Below are positions 33,507 through 42,096 of a DNA stretch of 64,000 nt, piece by piece. Location: the NCBI RefSeq assembly GCF_016786355.1, contig NZ_JADWYX010000001.1, positions 1 to 64,000 of the forward strand. The letters run 5' to 3'. The first letter of the stretch is position 1. Each line of letters starts with the position of its first letter. The position numbers and the translations under genes were made by a program. The notes beneath the pieces are model-generated. The model saw nothing but the letters and a program-made list of their open reading frames with translations. It did not search any database and was not told the DNA's origin. Source of the stretch: Frankia sp. AgB1.9. Its GTDB lineage: Bacteria; Actinomycetota; Actinomycetes; Frankiales; Frankiaceae.

Positions 33507-34181
33507 TCAGAGGTTCTGGGGGTGGTCGGGTTTCGGGCGGCCCAGGCCAGCCTCCCGGGCTGCCACGATTGCCTGCCCACGCTCGGCGAGGTGCAGTTTG
33601 GCGAGGATGTTGGACACATTGTTGGCGACTGTTTTGGTGGACAGGAACAGTCGCTGTCCGATCTGGCCGTTGGACAGGCCCGCCGCGACCGCGTCGAGGA
33701 TGACTCGCTCGCGGTCGGTCAGCTGTGGGAATGCGGCGGCTGACGGCCGTGGAGGGCGGGCGAACCAGGACCGTAGCCGTACCGCCAGGGCCGCGCCGAA
33801 AACGGCCTGACCAGCGGCGGCAGCGCGGACCGCGGTGGCGATGGCGCCTCCGTCGGCTCCTTTGAGGAGGTAGCCGGCTGCGCCGGCGGCTACGGCGGCG
33901 AACACCATGTCGTCGTCCTCGAACATCGTCAGGACGAGGACGGCGGTGCCGGGATCCGCCGTGACGATCTTCCGTGTGGCGTCGATTCCGTGCATGCCGT
34001 CCATCTGAAGATCCATGATCACGACGTTGGGGCGAAGGGCGGCGGCGAGTTCGACCGCCGTATGCCCGTCGCCGGCCTCGCCGAGCACCGCGATGTCGTC
34101 TGTGGCGTCGAGGACCGCGCGTAGTCCCTGCCGCACCATCGGGTGATCGTCGACGATCAGGACCGTGGTCTGGTCCGTCAC
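33507..34181 (-). CDS. NarL/LuxR-family response regulator
   Basis: A 224-residue response regulator. The receiver domain has the acidic pair VDDH, the phospho-acceptor Asp in VVIMDLQMDGMHG, the Thr in VLTMFED and the Lys in YLLKGADG. The C-terminal LuxR helix-turn-helix is LTDRERVILDAVAAGLSNGQ, then STKTVANNVSNILAKL. GTG start at 34181 overlapping the kinase stop as GTGA. It is the output of the adjacent histidine kinase. Confidence 0.95.
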   Translation of the reverse strand: MTDQTTVLIVDDHPMVRQGLRAVLDATDDIAVLGEAGDGHTAVELAAALRPNVVIMDLQMDGMHGIDATRKIVTADPGTAVLVLTMFEDDDMVFAAVAAGAAGYLLKGADGGAIATAVRAAAAGQAVFGAALAVRLRSWFARPPRPSAAAFPQLTDRERVILDAVAAGLSNGQIGQRLFLSTKTVANNVSNILAKLHLAERGQAIVAAREAGLGRPKPDHPQNL

Positions 34182-36340
34182 GCCGTCCCCCGATCGGCGG
34201 CGGAAGGCTGTTCGACGGCGGGGAGTGCCCTGGCCGCAGGCTGGCCCGCGGCCAGCGGGAGGCTGGCCCGGACGCGGCCGCCGGCCGCCGTCGGCCCAGC
34301 GGTCAGCGTGCCGCCGACCTCGCCGGCACGTTCGTGCATGGCGAGCAGGCCCACTCCCGCCGGCCAGGATGTGCGCGCCGTCCCGTCATCGGCCACGTCA
34401 ACAATGAGGGCCCCCTGGTCGTCGACGTGGACCCGCGCGGTGCAGCAGCGAGCCTGCGCGTGGCGGACCACGTTGGTGACCGCTTCGACGGTGATACGGA
34501 ATGCGGCGACCTCGATGGCTGCGGGCAGCTCGGGCAGACCGTCGAGGTCGACCGCGACCTGCGGACCTCCGGTTTCCACAAGCCGGTCGACGTGGGTCCG
34601 GACGGCGCCGGCCAGGCCGAGGTCGTCGAGGGCCGGAGGTCGCAGGCCGTAGACGATCCCGCGCAGGTCGGCGATCGCCTGGGACGAGGCGTCCTTGGCC
34701 CTGGCCAGCAGCGGGTCGGGGGTCTCGGTGCTCGCGCCGCCACTGGTCGCCAGCGCGCGACGGGCGCGGGCCGCGTCGATGTTGAGGCCGATGCTGGTCA
34801 GCAGCGGGCCGAGGCCGTCGTGCAGGTCCCGGCGCAGGCGCCGCCGTTCCTCCTCACGAGCGCTGACCAGGCGTTGGCGCGACTCGCGCAGGTCCGCGGT
34901 GAGCGCCTCGGCGTGCACCGCCGCGCCCGCCTGCCGGGCGATGTCGGCCAGGACCACGCGGTCGCGCGTGTCGAAGACGGCCTCCCCCCGCCGGGGCGAC
35001 GCCACGAGCATTCCGACCGTCGCGCCCTGGTACACCGCCGGCCAGCGCTCCGCCCCGGCGCCCTCGGCCATGGCCGGGTCGCCGTGTACCGCCAACGCCG
35101 AACCGTCGGATGGGCGCTCGATGGCGACATACGGCAGCCGCAACGAGTCCGCGACGGCGGCGACGACCCCCGGCAGCACCTCGCCAGGCGCCGCGACGGC
35201 CGCGAGCCGGCGTCCGACGTCGCTCAGCGCGCGGTAAGGATCGTTGCGATCGCCATAGAAGACATGATCGACCAGTCGCCGGCTGCGACCGAGCGCCGGC
35301 GCGAACGCGACCGCCGTCACGGCGGCCGCGACGAGAAGCCCGAACCGTTCGGAGGCGACCGCCGCTATCCCCACCGCGATGCCCGCGAACGCCGCGACCT
35401 CAACGGTGATCGCGACCGCGTAGACCATCGAGCGCCGGATGATCGTGTCGATCGCCCAGAGCCGGTAGCGGACGACCGGGATGGCGAGTGTCGCGACGAA
35501 CACGACGCCGTCGAGCGCGCTGGGCACCTCGGGCAGGGTGTCCGTCACGGCCAGTGGGAACAGGCACAGCGCGAGGACGACGCCGAACGCGCGCCAGCGG
35601 AGCTGGTCGCGCTCGACGCCGGAGGTCTTCCAGGCTCGGCGCACCACCCGCAGCCCGGCGACAAGCCCCAGCAGGATCACGATCGGGACGACGACGGTGA
35701 GATCGGATGCGAGGTGGCCGATCGTCGTACCGCTGGTCAGCGAGTTGCGGATCTGGCGGGTCGTCCCGTCGGGCAGGACGGTGGAGTACGTCGTGCCGTT
35801 GAAGACGCCCGCGAAGAGAGCGATCCCGCAGCCGGCGAGGAGCGCGCGTTCGAGCAGCCGATCCCCGCGCGTGCTCAACCGACCGGACGGGAACCGCACG
35901 TTGACGAGTCCCTGAACGCAGACCGGTAGCCATTCCAGGCTCCCAGCGGCGTGACCCCATCCGATGAGCGAGGACGTGTCGCCGCGCAGCGCCGCGAGGG
36001 TCGCGACGCCGGCCACCGCGGATCCCACCGAGACCGCGACCGCCGTGCCGGCGAGTAGCCAGCCGAACGGCAGATCGGGTCGGCGGCTGATCAGAAACCC
36101 GCCGACGACGGCATAGGGAACCGCGTAGGTCACCGCGAACAGCAACCCCTCCCGAAAATTCGACGGCGCGTACTTCGCCTGGACCAGTTCGACCGTGGTG
36201 GCCACGGCGGCCGCCATGGTGAGGACCAGCGCCGCACCCGCCCACCACGTCGCATGGCGCCGCGGGAACGCGACGCCGATCGGGGAGGTGACGGAAGTGT
36301 CGATGGGCCAACAATGCCTGAGCCGTCGCGGCCACCGCAA
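34178..36340 (-). CDS. NarL-type sensor histidine kinase with multi-helix membrane domain
   Basis: A kinase of about 720 residues. The N-terminal 340 residues carry roughly nine hydrophobic helices; then comes a GAF-like sensor region, then HisKA_3 with the phospho-acceptor in EEERRRLRRDLHDGLGPLL (His about 503), and an HATPase_c domain (EAVTNVVRHAQA N-box, VADDGTA, GVGLLAMHERAGEVGGTL). The G1 box is slightly atypical (DDGTARTSW). Start is probably TTG 36340, as no in-frame ATG or GTG precedes the first helix. Cotranscribed with the response regulator by a 4-nt overlap. Confidence 0.9.
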   Translation of the reverse strand: MRWPRRLRHCWPIDTSVTSPIGVAFPRRHATWWAGAALVLTMAAAVATTVELVQAKYAPSNFREGLLFAVTYAVPYAVVGGFLISRRPDLPFGWLLAGTAVAVSVGSAVAGVATLAALRGDTSSLIGWGHAAGSLEWLPVCVQGLVNVRFPSGRLSTRGDRLLERALLAGCGIALFAGVFNGTTYSTVLPDGTTRQIRNSLTSGTTIGHLASDLTVVVPIVILLGLVAGLRVVRRAWKTSGVERDQLRWRAFGVVLALCLFPLAVTDTLPEVPSALDGVVFVATLAIPVVRYRLWAIDTIIRRSMVYAVAITVEVAAFAGIAVGIAAVASERFGLLVAAAVTAVAFAPALGRSRRLVDHVFYGDRNDPYRALSDVGRRLAAVAAPGEVLPGVVAAVADSLRLPYVAIERPSDGSALAVHGDPAMAEGAGAERWPAVYQGATVGMLVASPRRGEAVFDTRDRVVLADIARQAGAAVHAEALTADLRESRQRLVSAREEERRRLRRDLHDGLGPLLTSIGLNIDAARARRALATSGGASTETPDPLLARAKDASSQAIADLRGIVYGLRPPALDDLGLAGAVRTHVDRLVETGGPQVAVDLDGLPELPAAIEVAAFRITVEAVTNVVRHAQARCCTARVHVDDQGALIVDVADDGTARTSWPAGVGLLAMHERAGEVGGTLTAGPTAAGGRVRASLPLAAGQPAARALPAVEQPSAADRGTA

Positions 36341-36355
36341 TGACCAGGGCTTCCC

Positions 36356-36382
36356 GGATAGCGGGATATCCTCCCGCTATCC
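36356..36382. promoter_or_regulatory. 10-bp inverted repeat upstream of the histidine kinase
   Basis: Perfect arms GGATAGCGGG / CCCGCTATCC separated by 7 bp, 16 bp upstream of the TTG start and within the divergent region shared with the gene at 36495. A candidate operator, perhaps of the two-component system itself. Confidence 0.45.
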
Positions 36383-36494
36383 CGGGATTGATCGGGGACT
36401 GGCGTCTCTGTGCGCGGGAATGGACGACGACGAAACATCGGTCCGGTCAACGTCAGTCTGGCCTACCGCCAGGCTCCGAGCCGGAAGAGGCACC

Positions 36495-36845
36495 ATGACC
36501 GTCATCCGTTGGACCGCCGCCGCTGCCCTCACCCTCATCTCGCTGATGAACATCGGAACCGTTCTCGACGGCGGCGACGGCCCGATCCCACTCCCGGTCG
36601 CGATCCCCGTCGCGGTCCTCGGTGCCGTCGGCCTAGCCGCCGCCTATGGCCTGGTGCGGCGGTTGACCTGGGGTCAGCCGTCGGCGCTCGCGGTGGGCGT
36701 GACCAACGTCGTCGCCGCGGTCATCGGCCTGGCACTCGACTCCGACGGAGCCGCGATCGGGCTCGTGGTCAGCGCGGTGGCGACCGCTCTGGCCGTCGTC
36801 ACCTTCTACGGCGACCAGCGTCGTTCCCGCGCGTCGATCGGCTGA
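36495..36845 (+). CDS. Small four-helix membrane protein
   Basis: A 116-residue integral membrane protein with about four hydrophobic segments (AAAALTLISLMNIGTVL; VAIPVAVLGAVGLAAAYGLV; ALAVGVTNVVAAVIGLAL; AIGLVVSAVATALAVVTFY) and a basic C-terminus. AGAGG precedes the ATG by 5 nt. It is divergent from the histidine kinase, which may regulate it. Family not recognised. Confidence 0.7.
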   Translation: MTVIRWTAAAALTLISLMNIGTVLDGGDGPIPLPVAIPVAVLGAVGLAAAYGLVRRLTWGQPSALAVGVTNVVAAVIGLALDSDGAAIGLVVSAVATALAVVTFYGDQRRSRASIG

Positions 36846-36950
36846 AGCCGGCTCCGACGCCCCTTTTCTCGTCTCGCTCTTCTCGTCTCGCCGCGCTCTG
36901 CCGAGTTCGTCGACCCTTCTTTTCGTCGACCCGTTCCAGGGAGTCCCACC

Positions 36951-37766
36951 ATGTCTCGCCCGCCGTTGTCCCGCGCACCGCTCGCCCTCGCCGGCGCGGC
37001 CCTGACCGTCGCCGCGCTCGCTGCCTGTTCCTCCACCGCCGCGCCGGCGGCCACCTCGACCGCCAAGCCGTCGGCGGGGACCGCCACGGTCGCCGGGGAC
37101 TCGACCGCGGACTTCGCGGCGGCGTGTGCCGCCCTGCCGTCCTTCGACGCGGCGATCACTGCCTATCCCGGCGCGGACTCCGACGGCCCGCCCCCGACCG
37201 CCGCGCAGCTCACCTCGTGGGCGAGCACCGCCATGCCTTCCCTGACCATCATCGCCAAGCACGTGCCTGCCGGCCTCGACCCCGACGTCAAGATCCTCAC
37301 CACCGCGCTCGAAGGCGTCAGCCACGGGACCCCGTTGAACACCGACGACGCCACCGTGACCGGAGCCCTTACGGCCCTCAACAAGTCCGGCCACGACATC
37401 TGCGGCCTGACCAAGGTGGACGTCGTGGACAACGGCGAGCTCACCGGCGCCCCCGCCACGCTGCCGGCCGGGCCGGTCAGCATCTCGTTCACCAACACCG
37501 CGCCGGCCGGGCAGACCGGATTCATCCTCCTCGTCGCCAAGATCAAGGACGGCGCGCAGGTCACAGCGGACCAGGTCCGCACCAACACAGTCGATCTCGG
37601 TAACCCCTCGATCGCCGACATAGTCGCGGTCGCCCAACCGGGCCAGGACGGCTCCGCCGCCTACACCACGGCGAACCTGGCCGCAGGCCACTACATCCTG
37701 TCCACTCCGGTCGGGACGCCGCCCGCCTTCAGCAAGATCCTCGCCGTGGACCTCCAGATCACCTGA
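36951..37766 (+). CDS. Secreted lipoprotein, unknown function
   Basis: A 271-residue lipoprotein. The signal peptide ends in the lipobox LAACSS, a short Thr/Ala linker follows, then a helical segment (about residues 50-150) with a Cys pair (FAAACAALPSF; HDICGLTK). A C-terminal beta-sandwich domain (LPAGPVSISFTNTAPAGQTG; LAAGHYILSTPVG) resembles cupredoxin-like folds but shows no evident copper ligands. AGGGAG lies 8 nt upstream of the ATG. Function unknown; likely cell-surface. Confidence 0.75.
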   Translation: MSRPPLSRAPLALAGAALTVAALAACSSTAAPAATSTAKPSAGTATVAGDSTADFAAACAALPSFDAAITAYPGADSDGPPPTAAQLTSWASTAMPSLTIIAKHVPAGLDPDVKILTTALEGVSHGTPLNTDDATVTGALTALNKSGHDICGLTKVDVVDNGELTGAPATLPAGPVSISFTNTAPAGQTGFILLVAKIKDGAQVTADQVRTNTVDLGNPSIADIVAVAQPGQDGSAAYTTANLAAGHYILSTPVGTPPAFSKILAVDLQIT

Positions 37767-37804
37767 CTCGCGGCGCTCACGACCTACGGAGATCGTGACG
37801 GCAA

Positions 37805-37839
37805 CCTGGTGGCGGCGGCGCGAAGGCGTCGCCACCAGG
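37805..37839 (+). terminator. Terminator of lipoprotein gene
   Basis: Perfect 10-bp stem CCTGGTGGCG / CGCCACCAGG with a 15-nt interior, 38 nt past the stop. Confidence 0.6.
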
Positions 37840-37860
37840 CGTACGACGGGGATGGCGAGC

Positions 37861-37874
37861 ATTGTCGAGACAAT
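37861..37874. promoter_or_regulatory. Palindrome ATTGTCGAGACAAT
   Basis: Perfect 6-2-6 inverted repeat in a short gap between the lipoprotein terminator and the leftward membrane-protein frame. No gene starts nearby, so its role is unclear. Confidence 0.3.
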
Positions 37875-37914
37875 CGTCGAGATAGAGGCGCCGTCTGTCC
37901 CGGTAGTCAGCCGT

Positions 37915-38220
37915 TCAGGCCCGGGAGTTACGTGTGATCACTATTCCGAGGGTGGCGAGGAGTGCGCTCCAGCCACCGACGCCGAGGAAGAACAGGTCAC
38001 CGCCGCCCATGACCAGTGGGAGGAGGCCGACGAAGACGAACACGCCGCACAGCAGCGGCACGAACCGGCCGGCACCGCGCAGGGCGCGCTCGCGCAGCAC
38101 CCCGACTCCGACCAGGATGAATCCGACCGCGCAGAGCGCGCCGGACAGATACGAGGGCGCGGGGCCAGCTGGCCGGGCCGGGGTCGGCCGCGGGAGATCG
38201 GCGAGCAGGGCAGCCAGCAC
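37915..38220 (-). CDS. Putative small membrane protein
   Basis: A frame of about 101 residues with three hydrophobic stretches (LSGALCAVGFILVGVGVL; FVPLLCGVFVFVGLLPLVMG; GWSALLATLGIVI). GTG 38220 is the nearest plausible start but has no strong ribosome site. It lies just downstream of hipA on the same strand, and the 36-bp repeat at 38230 sits immediately before it. The membrane-helix pattern supports coding; start and function are unsure. Confidence 0.45.
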   Translation of the reverse strand: MLAALLADLPRPTPARPAGPAPSYLSGALCAVGFILVGVGVLRERALRGAGRFVPLLCGVFVFVGLLPLVMGGGDLFFLGVGGWSALLATLGIVITRNSRA

Positions 38221-38229
38221 GTCTTCGCC

Positions 38230-38265
38230 AACTTGCCGGTTAGAAGCGAAGGAAAACAGGTGTCG
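38230..38265. repeat. Imperfect 36-bp repeat, copy A (att-like)
   Basis: Matches 49449-49484 at 31 of 36 positions, including the shared run AAGCGAAGGA. The other copy runs from inside a tRNA-Lys 3' fragment into flanking DNA, so this pair may mark the ends of an integrated element. It lies 40 bp past the hipA stop. Confidence 0.5.
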
Positions 38266-38305
38266 CGCGGTGCCTTGGCTGGCAGGCCGGGCAGGCCCAG
38301 TGGCG

Positions 38306-39598
38306 TCAGGGTTCTCTCGGGTCGTGGAGGCGTTCCGCCAGCTGGCTGGTGTGCCGGGCGATGCGGTCGATCGAGCGTTTCCGTACTTCCTCGGCATCGG
38401 GCGTGCCGACCAGCGTGAGTGCGTCGGAGAATGCGTCCGGGAAGCGCCTCGCCAGCTCGCGGACGGTGGTGCGGTACTGCTCGGCAGGGATACCGAGGAC
38501 AGCAGCCGCTCGGTCCCAGTGCCTGCCGAGCACCTGGCCGAACTTCCGCCGGCCGCCGATCCCGATGGCGATCTCGCGCAGGCCTGGATAGGTGTCGTAG
38601 GGGAGGCTGGTGGCCAGGTCGTAGAGCGGGGCGACCTTGATCTCGTTGGGGAGCAGCAGGAGGGACACGTTTTTCGAGTGGCCGTCGGGTGCGCCGGCGA
38701 CGTAGTTGATGGCGGCGAAGTCGCCGATTGCGGCCAGGGCGGCGGCGGCCTGGCCGCGTGAGTTCTGCTCGACGATCCGGGCGAGGTCGGTGAGTCCGGG
38801 GCCGCCGTGTGCTTCGTACTTCTTCGCGGGGAGCCGTCCGCTGGCGGAGCAGAAGTCTTCCTGATGGAGGCGTAGGACGCGGCCATCATCGAGGATGACG
38901 CGGTCGTAGCGCTCGATGACGATCGCCGGCTCGCCGTCGCCGAACCGGGTGAACTCGGTGCGGGCGACGTCGAGCCCGAGTGCGCTGGCCGCGCGCATCG
39001 TGGCGTGTTCGACCAGAGACTGATGGTGGAGGCGTCCGATACCGGGTTTGATGATGTGCGTTGTCGCGGCAGATCCGTGCGCCTCGTGCCAGCCGGTGGG
39101 GAGCTTCGCGAGCGCGAACTTCGACTGCTGCCCCGGCAGCGACCAGTGCTCGTCGGGAAGGCTCCAGGAGGCGGCATCCCCGGTGCGCAGTGCGCTGAGC
39201 CGGTCGGCGATGTCCCGGTCGCTGACGGGCCGCGTTTCGTGGGCACGGGAGAGCATCTCGTCGAGCGCGTCGGGCTCGCAGAACTGCACTGCGCCGGGGC
39301 AGTCCCAGCCCATGTGGGCGAGGAGCGCCAGGGTGTCATCGGGCTCGACGCCCAGCGTGGCCCCCCAACGCTGCCGTGTCCGGGGGTCTTCTGGCAGGAC
39401 GCCCTCGACGAAGGCACGGACGCTCTTGCCCCGGTAGGTCGTTGCGCTCAGTGGCATCCGGACACCGAGGGGACTACTCGGTCTGGCTGCGAGATAGGCC
39501 GGTTCGTAGGTGAACTCGGGCTCGGCAGCGGCGTGACGCTGGGCGACCCGGCCGACCGGGACGCCGTACAGCACGACCAGCAGGCTACGTGCGGCCAT
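38306..39598 (-). CDS. hipA: HipA-type Ser/Thr kinase toxin
   Basis: A 430-residue HipA-family kinase. N-terminal domain: RMPLSATTYRGKSVRAFVEG and LPEDPRTRQRWG. The ATP-binding core begins FALAKLPTGW, with THIIKPGI, then SLVEHATMRAASALGLDVA and VIERYDR. The catalytic loop is GAPDGHSKNVSLLL, where the HipA N-D-x-H-xx-KN is G-x-PDGHSKN, and the metal motif is LAPLYDLATS-like (VAPLYDLATS). In HipA systems this kinase phosphorylates a tRNA synthetase and induces dormancy, and the HipB partner neutralises it. The ATG overlaps the hipB stop (TGATG). Confidence 0.92.
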   Translation of the reverse strand: MAARSLLVVLYGVPVGRVAQRHAAAEPEFTYEPAYLAARPSSPLGVRMPLSATTYRGKSVRAFVEGVLPEDPRTRQRWGATLGVEPDDTLALLAHMGWDCPGAVQFCEPDALDEMLSRAHETRPVSDRDIADRLSALRTGDAASWSLPDEHWSLPGQQSKFALAKLPTGWHEAHGSAATTHIIKPGIGRLHHQSLVEHATMRAASALGLDVARTEFTRFGDGEPAIVIERYDRVILDDGRVLRLHQEDFCSASGRLPAKKYEAHGGPGLTDLARIVEQNSRGQAAAALAAIGDFAAINYVAGAPDGHSKNVSLLLLPNEIKVAPLYDLATSLPYDTYPGLREIAIGIGGRRKFGQVLGRHWDRAAAVLGIPAEQYRTTVRELARRFPDAFSDALTLVGTPDAEEVRKRSIDRIARHTSQLAERLHDPREP

Positions 39599-39867
39599 CA
39601 GCGCTTCGCCCGTGCGGCGAGGGCAGCGAGCACCGCGGCCTCGGCCTCGGTGACAGTGCGTTGAACCAGGTCAAGGCTCAGATCCAGGGCGGCGAGCACC
39701 CGGAAGAGCGGACCGACACTCGCTGTGGGGTGACCGGTTTCGAACCTGGCCAGCCAGGCGCGGGAGACCCCTGCCTGGGCGGCGAGGTTCTCCTGTGAAA
39801 GGCCCTGCTTGTTGCGGGCCTCGCGAACCTCGGCGCCGAACTGACGAGCGTTGGTGATGTTGGCCAT
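39598..39867 (-). CDS. hipB: HipB-type XRE antitoxin
   Basis: An 89-residue antitoxin: FGAEVREARNKQGLSQENLA, then AAQAGVSRAWLARFETGHPT is a standard XRE helix-turn-helix, followed by FRVLAALDLSLDLV and a short C-terminal helix rich in Ala. It is upstream of and coupled to hipA, the usual order, so antitoxin is made first. ATG 39867 has AGGA about 9 nt upstream. Confidence 0.92.
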   Translation of the reverse strand: MANITNARQFGAEVREARNKQGLSQENLAAQAGVSRAWLARFETGHPTASVGPLFRVLAALDLSLDLVQRTVTEAEAAVLAALAARAKR

Positions 39868-39913
39868 GGCGTCGTCCTGTCCACGCTCGTAGGCGGCCCA
39901 ATTTGCCTTCGCT

Positions 39914-39963
39914 CGTAGACAGTACAGGTTGCCTGCGTTCGTAGACAATTCGCGATGTCTAGG
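39914..39963 (-). promoter_or_regulatory. hipBA promoter with CGTAGACA operator boxes
   Basis: On the coding strand TTGTCT (39943-39948) and TACTGT (39919-39924) are separated by 18 bp and fit -35/-10 boxes. CGTAGACA occurs at 39914-39921 and 39940-39947, overlapping both boxes, and an inverted TGTCTAGG lies at 39956-39963. This is the expected layout for HipB autorepression. The remaining gap to 40159 holds nothing recognisable. Confidence 0.6.
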
Positions 39964-40159
39964 AACGTGGACGAACACCGCTCGCGATGCCTGGACCCCG
40001 GGGTCCCGCGGCGGCCCGGATTGGCTCCTGGCCATGCGGAACGTCTGTGGTTGCGGCACAAGCACCGCCAAGGAGAGGCGCGGGGCGGCTTGATCTCGCG
40101 GGGAGGTGATGCTGGGCCTGGTGGGCGGTGACCTGGCGTGGTGATGGTCGGTGTCGTGG

Positions 40160-41668
40160 TCAGGTTCCGGGCAGGTGGGCGAGGGCGGCGATGAGGCCGA
40201 GGATGGCGCTGATGCCAAGGACGCGGAGCACCGGCCATCGCAGCCTGAAGATCAGGAGTGCGGCGACTCCAGTGATCACGACTGGTGTGAGTCGGAGGGC
40301 GTCGAGTGCCGGGAGTTGGAGGTGGAAGGGCCCGGTGGTGCGGGTGTGGGTGGTGGTGAACAGGGTGTGCAGTGCGAAGTAGAGGCCGAGGTTGGCGATG
40401 ACGCCGACGACGGCGGCGGTGATGGCTGTCAGGGCCGCAGACAGGGCGTGGTTTCCGCGGAGTCGTTCGACGTAGGGCGCGCCCAGCAGGACGAGAAGGA
40501 AGCAGGGTACGAACGTCACCCAGGTCGTCAGGAGCGAGGCGACGACGCCGGCGAGCCAGGGGTCGAGGGCGCCTGGGTGGTGGTAGGCGCCGAGGAACGC
40601 GACGAACTGAACGACCATGATCAGCGGTCCGGGGGTGGACTCGGCGAGGGCGAGGCCGTGGACCATGTCGGGGGCGGAGAGCCAGGTGTAGTGCTCGACG
40701 GCGCGTTGGGCGACGTAGGAGAGCACGGCGTAGGCGCCGCCGAAGGTGACGACGGCGGTGCCGGAGAAGAACAGGCCCTGCTGGGTGTAGACGCTGCTCG
40801 TGCCGGTGAGTGCCGCGACGAGGGCGATGGGCAGGAACCAGGCGACCAGGCCGACGCTGAGGACGCCTGCGGTGCGGCGGGTGCTGGGCGGGTCGTGGTG
40901 CAGCACGTGGTCGGGGATCAGTGGCGGTGGCCCGTCCGTCGTGCCGCCGTGCCGGCCGTCGCCGCCGCGCAGCATTGCCGGCCGCCAGCGGTGCACAGCC
41001 CATCCGGCGCCAGCGGCGGTGGCGATGACCAGGGGGAACGGCAGGCCGAAGACGGCCAGGGCGACGAACGCGACGACCGCGAACCCGACGAGCAGCGGTC
41101 CGGTGAGCGCCCGGCGGCCGACCCGCCAGACCGCCTGGGCGACGATCGCGACGACGGCGGGCGCGAGGCCGGCGAACAGTCCGGTGACGACGGTGGTGTC
41201 ACCGAGGCCGACATAGAGCGCGGACAGGCCCAGTAGGGCGGCCATGCCGGGCAGGACGAACAGGGTGCCGGCGACGAGTCCGCCGCGTAGGCCGTTGAGT
41301 AGCCAGCCGATGTAGATCGCTAGTTGTTGGGCTTCGGGGCCGGGAAGCAGCATGCAGTAGTTCAGTGCGTGCAGGAAGCGTCGTTGCCCGATCCAGCGGC
41401 GTTCGTCGACAAGGTGCCGCTGCATGACCGCGATCTGGCCCGCCGGGCCGCCGAAAGTCTGCAACGAGATGAGAAACCAGGTTCGCGTCGCCTGGCGAAA
41501 CGGAACCACATCACCTGATGCCCCGCTTTCGCCGTCGTGGGCGGTCGCCGCGGTGTCGACGCTGGCAGCCGGTTCGCTGGGTGTGGCGGATTCTGTCCTT
41601 GGAGCCTCGATGGTGTCTGGTCGCGGCTCGGTGGTCGTCACGGGCGTGTTCCCGGTGTCGGCGGTCAT
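40160..41668 (-). CDS. chrA: Chromate transporter
   Basis: A 502-residue long-chain CHR transporter with two homologous halves. The N-terminal half has FRQATRTWFLISLQTFGGPA, then CMLLPGPEAQQLAIYIGWLL. The second half has FFSGTAVVTFGGAYAVLSYV and LALAESTPGPLIMVVQFVAF, the paired FGGxxA and PGP motifs. About 10-12 membrane helices; a His/Gly-rich loop separates the halves. It exports chromate using the proton gradient. An acidic, Thr/Pro-rich N-terminal tail of about 50 residues is unusual. Last gene of the chr operon, overlapping the upstream chrB piece by 4 nt (ATGA). Confidence 0.95.
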   Translation of the reverse strand: MTADTGNTPVTTTEPRPDTIEAPRTESATPSEPAASVDTAATAHDGESGASGDVVPFRQATRTWFLISLQTFGGPAGQIAVMQRHLVDERRWIGQRRFLHALNYCMLLPGPEAQQLAIYIGWLLNGLRGGLVAGTLFVLPGMAALLGLSALYVGLGDTTVVTGLFAGLAPAVVAIVAQAVWRVGRRALTGPLLVGFAVVAFVALAVFGLPFPLVIATAAGAGWAVHRWRPAMLRGGDGRHGGTTDGPPPLIPDHVLHHDPPSTRRTAGVLSVGLVAWFLPIALVAALTGTSSVYTQQGLFFSGTAVVTFGGAYAVLSYVAQRAVEHYTWLSAPDMVHGLALAESTPGPLIMVVQFVAFLGAYHHPGALDPWLAGVVASLLTTWVTFVPCFLLVLLGAPYVERLRGNHALSAALTAITAAVVGVIANLGLYFALHTLFTTTHTRTTGPFHLQLPALDALRLTPVVITGVAALLIFRLRWPVLRVLGISAILGLIAALAHLPGT

Positions 41669-42096
41669 GCGGGTGGGCCGTCCGCGAGCAGGGCACGGCG
41701 GTGGTAGGCGTAGAGCCCGTCGAACAGCGGTCCGGTCAGCGTGAGCACCTCGGCATCGGTGTGGATCATCGAAAGGCCGCGGAGTGCCACGTCCAGGCCG
41801 ACGGCTTCCGGGGCGTCGAAGCGTTCGTCGTCGATGTCGGCTTCGTGCACGATCTCGGCGAGTTTCCACAGCACCGGGTCGGTCAGGTCGTAGCGGCGCA
41901 GGATCGTCTCGAACGTGCAGTCGCCGCCGTGATGGCCCAGCTCGACACCGCGCATGTCGAACGGGGTCGCCTCCGCCGGCACCGCCGCCAGATCGTCGGC
42001 GAACACGAAGTCCGCGGCGGGGTCGACGTGGCGGCGGATCAGCCAGGCACTGGCGGCCCGATCGATGTGGACCCCCGCCCGAGTCGCCCACCTCAC
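41665..42096 (-). CDS. chrB: ChrB C-terminal domain protein
   Basis: A 143-residue protein matching the C-terminal (chromate-resistance exported/ChrB_C) half of ChrB: MRWATRAGVHIDRAASAWLI at the start, FDMRGVELGHHGGDCTFETI and EIVHEADIDDERF. It carries several His/Asp/Glu/Cys candidates for metal or chromate sensing. Start is GTG 42096 overlapping the stop of the upstream gene as GTGA. ChrB is usually one chain of about 300 residues; here the two halves are separate but coupled genes. Confidence 0.88.
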   Translation of the reverse strand: MRWATRAGVHIDRAASAWLIRRHVDPAADFVFADDLAAVPAEATPFDMRGVELGHHGGDCTFETILRRYDLTDPVLWKLAEIVHEADIDDERFDAPEAVGLDVALRGLSMIHTDAEVLTLTGPLFDGLYAYHRRALLADGPPA

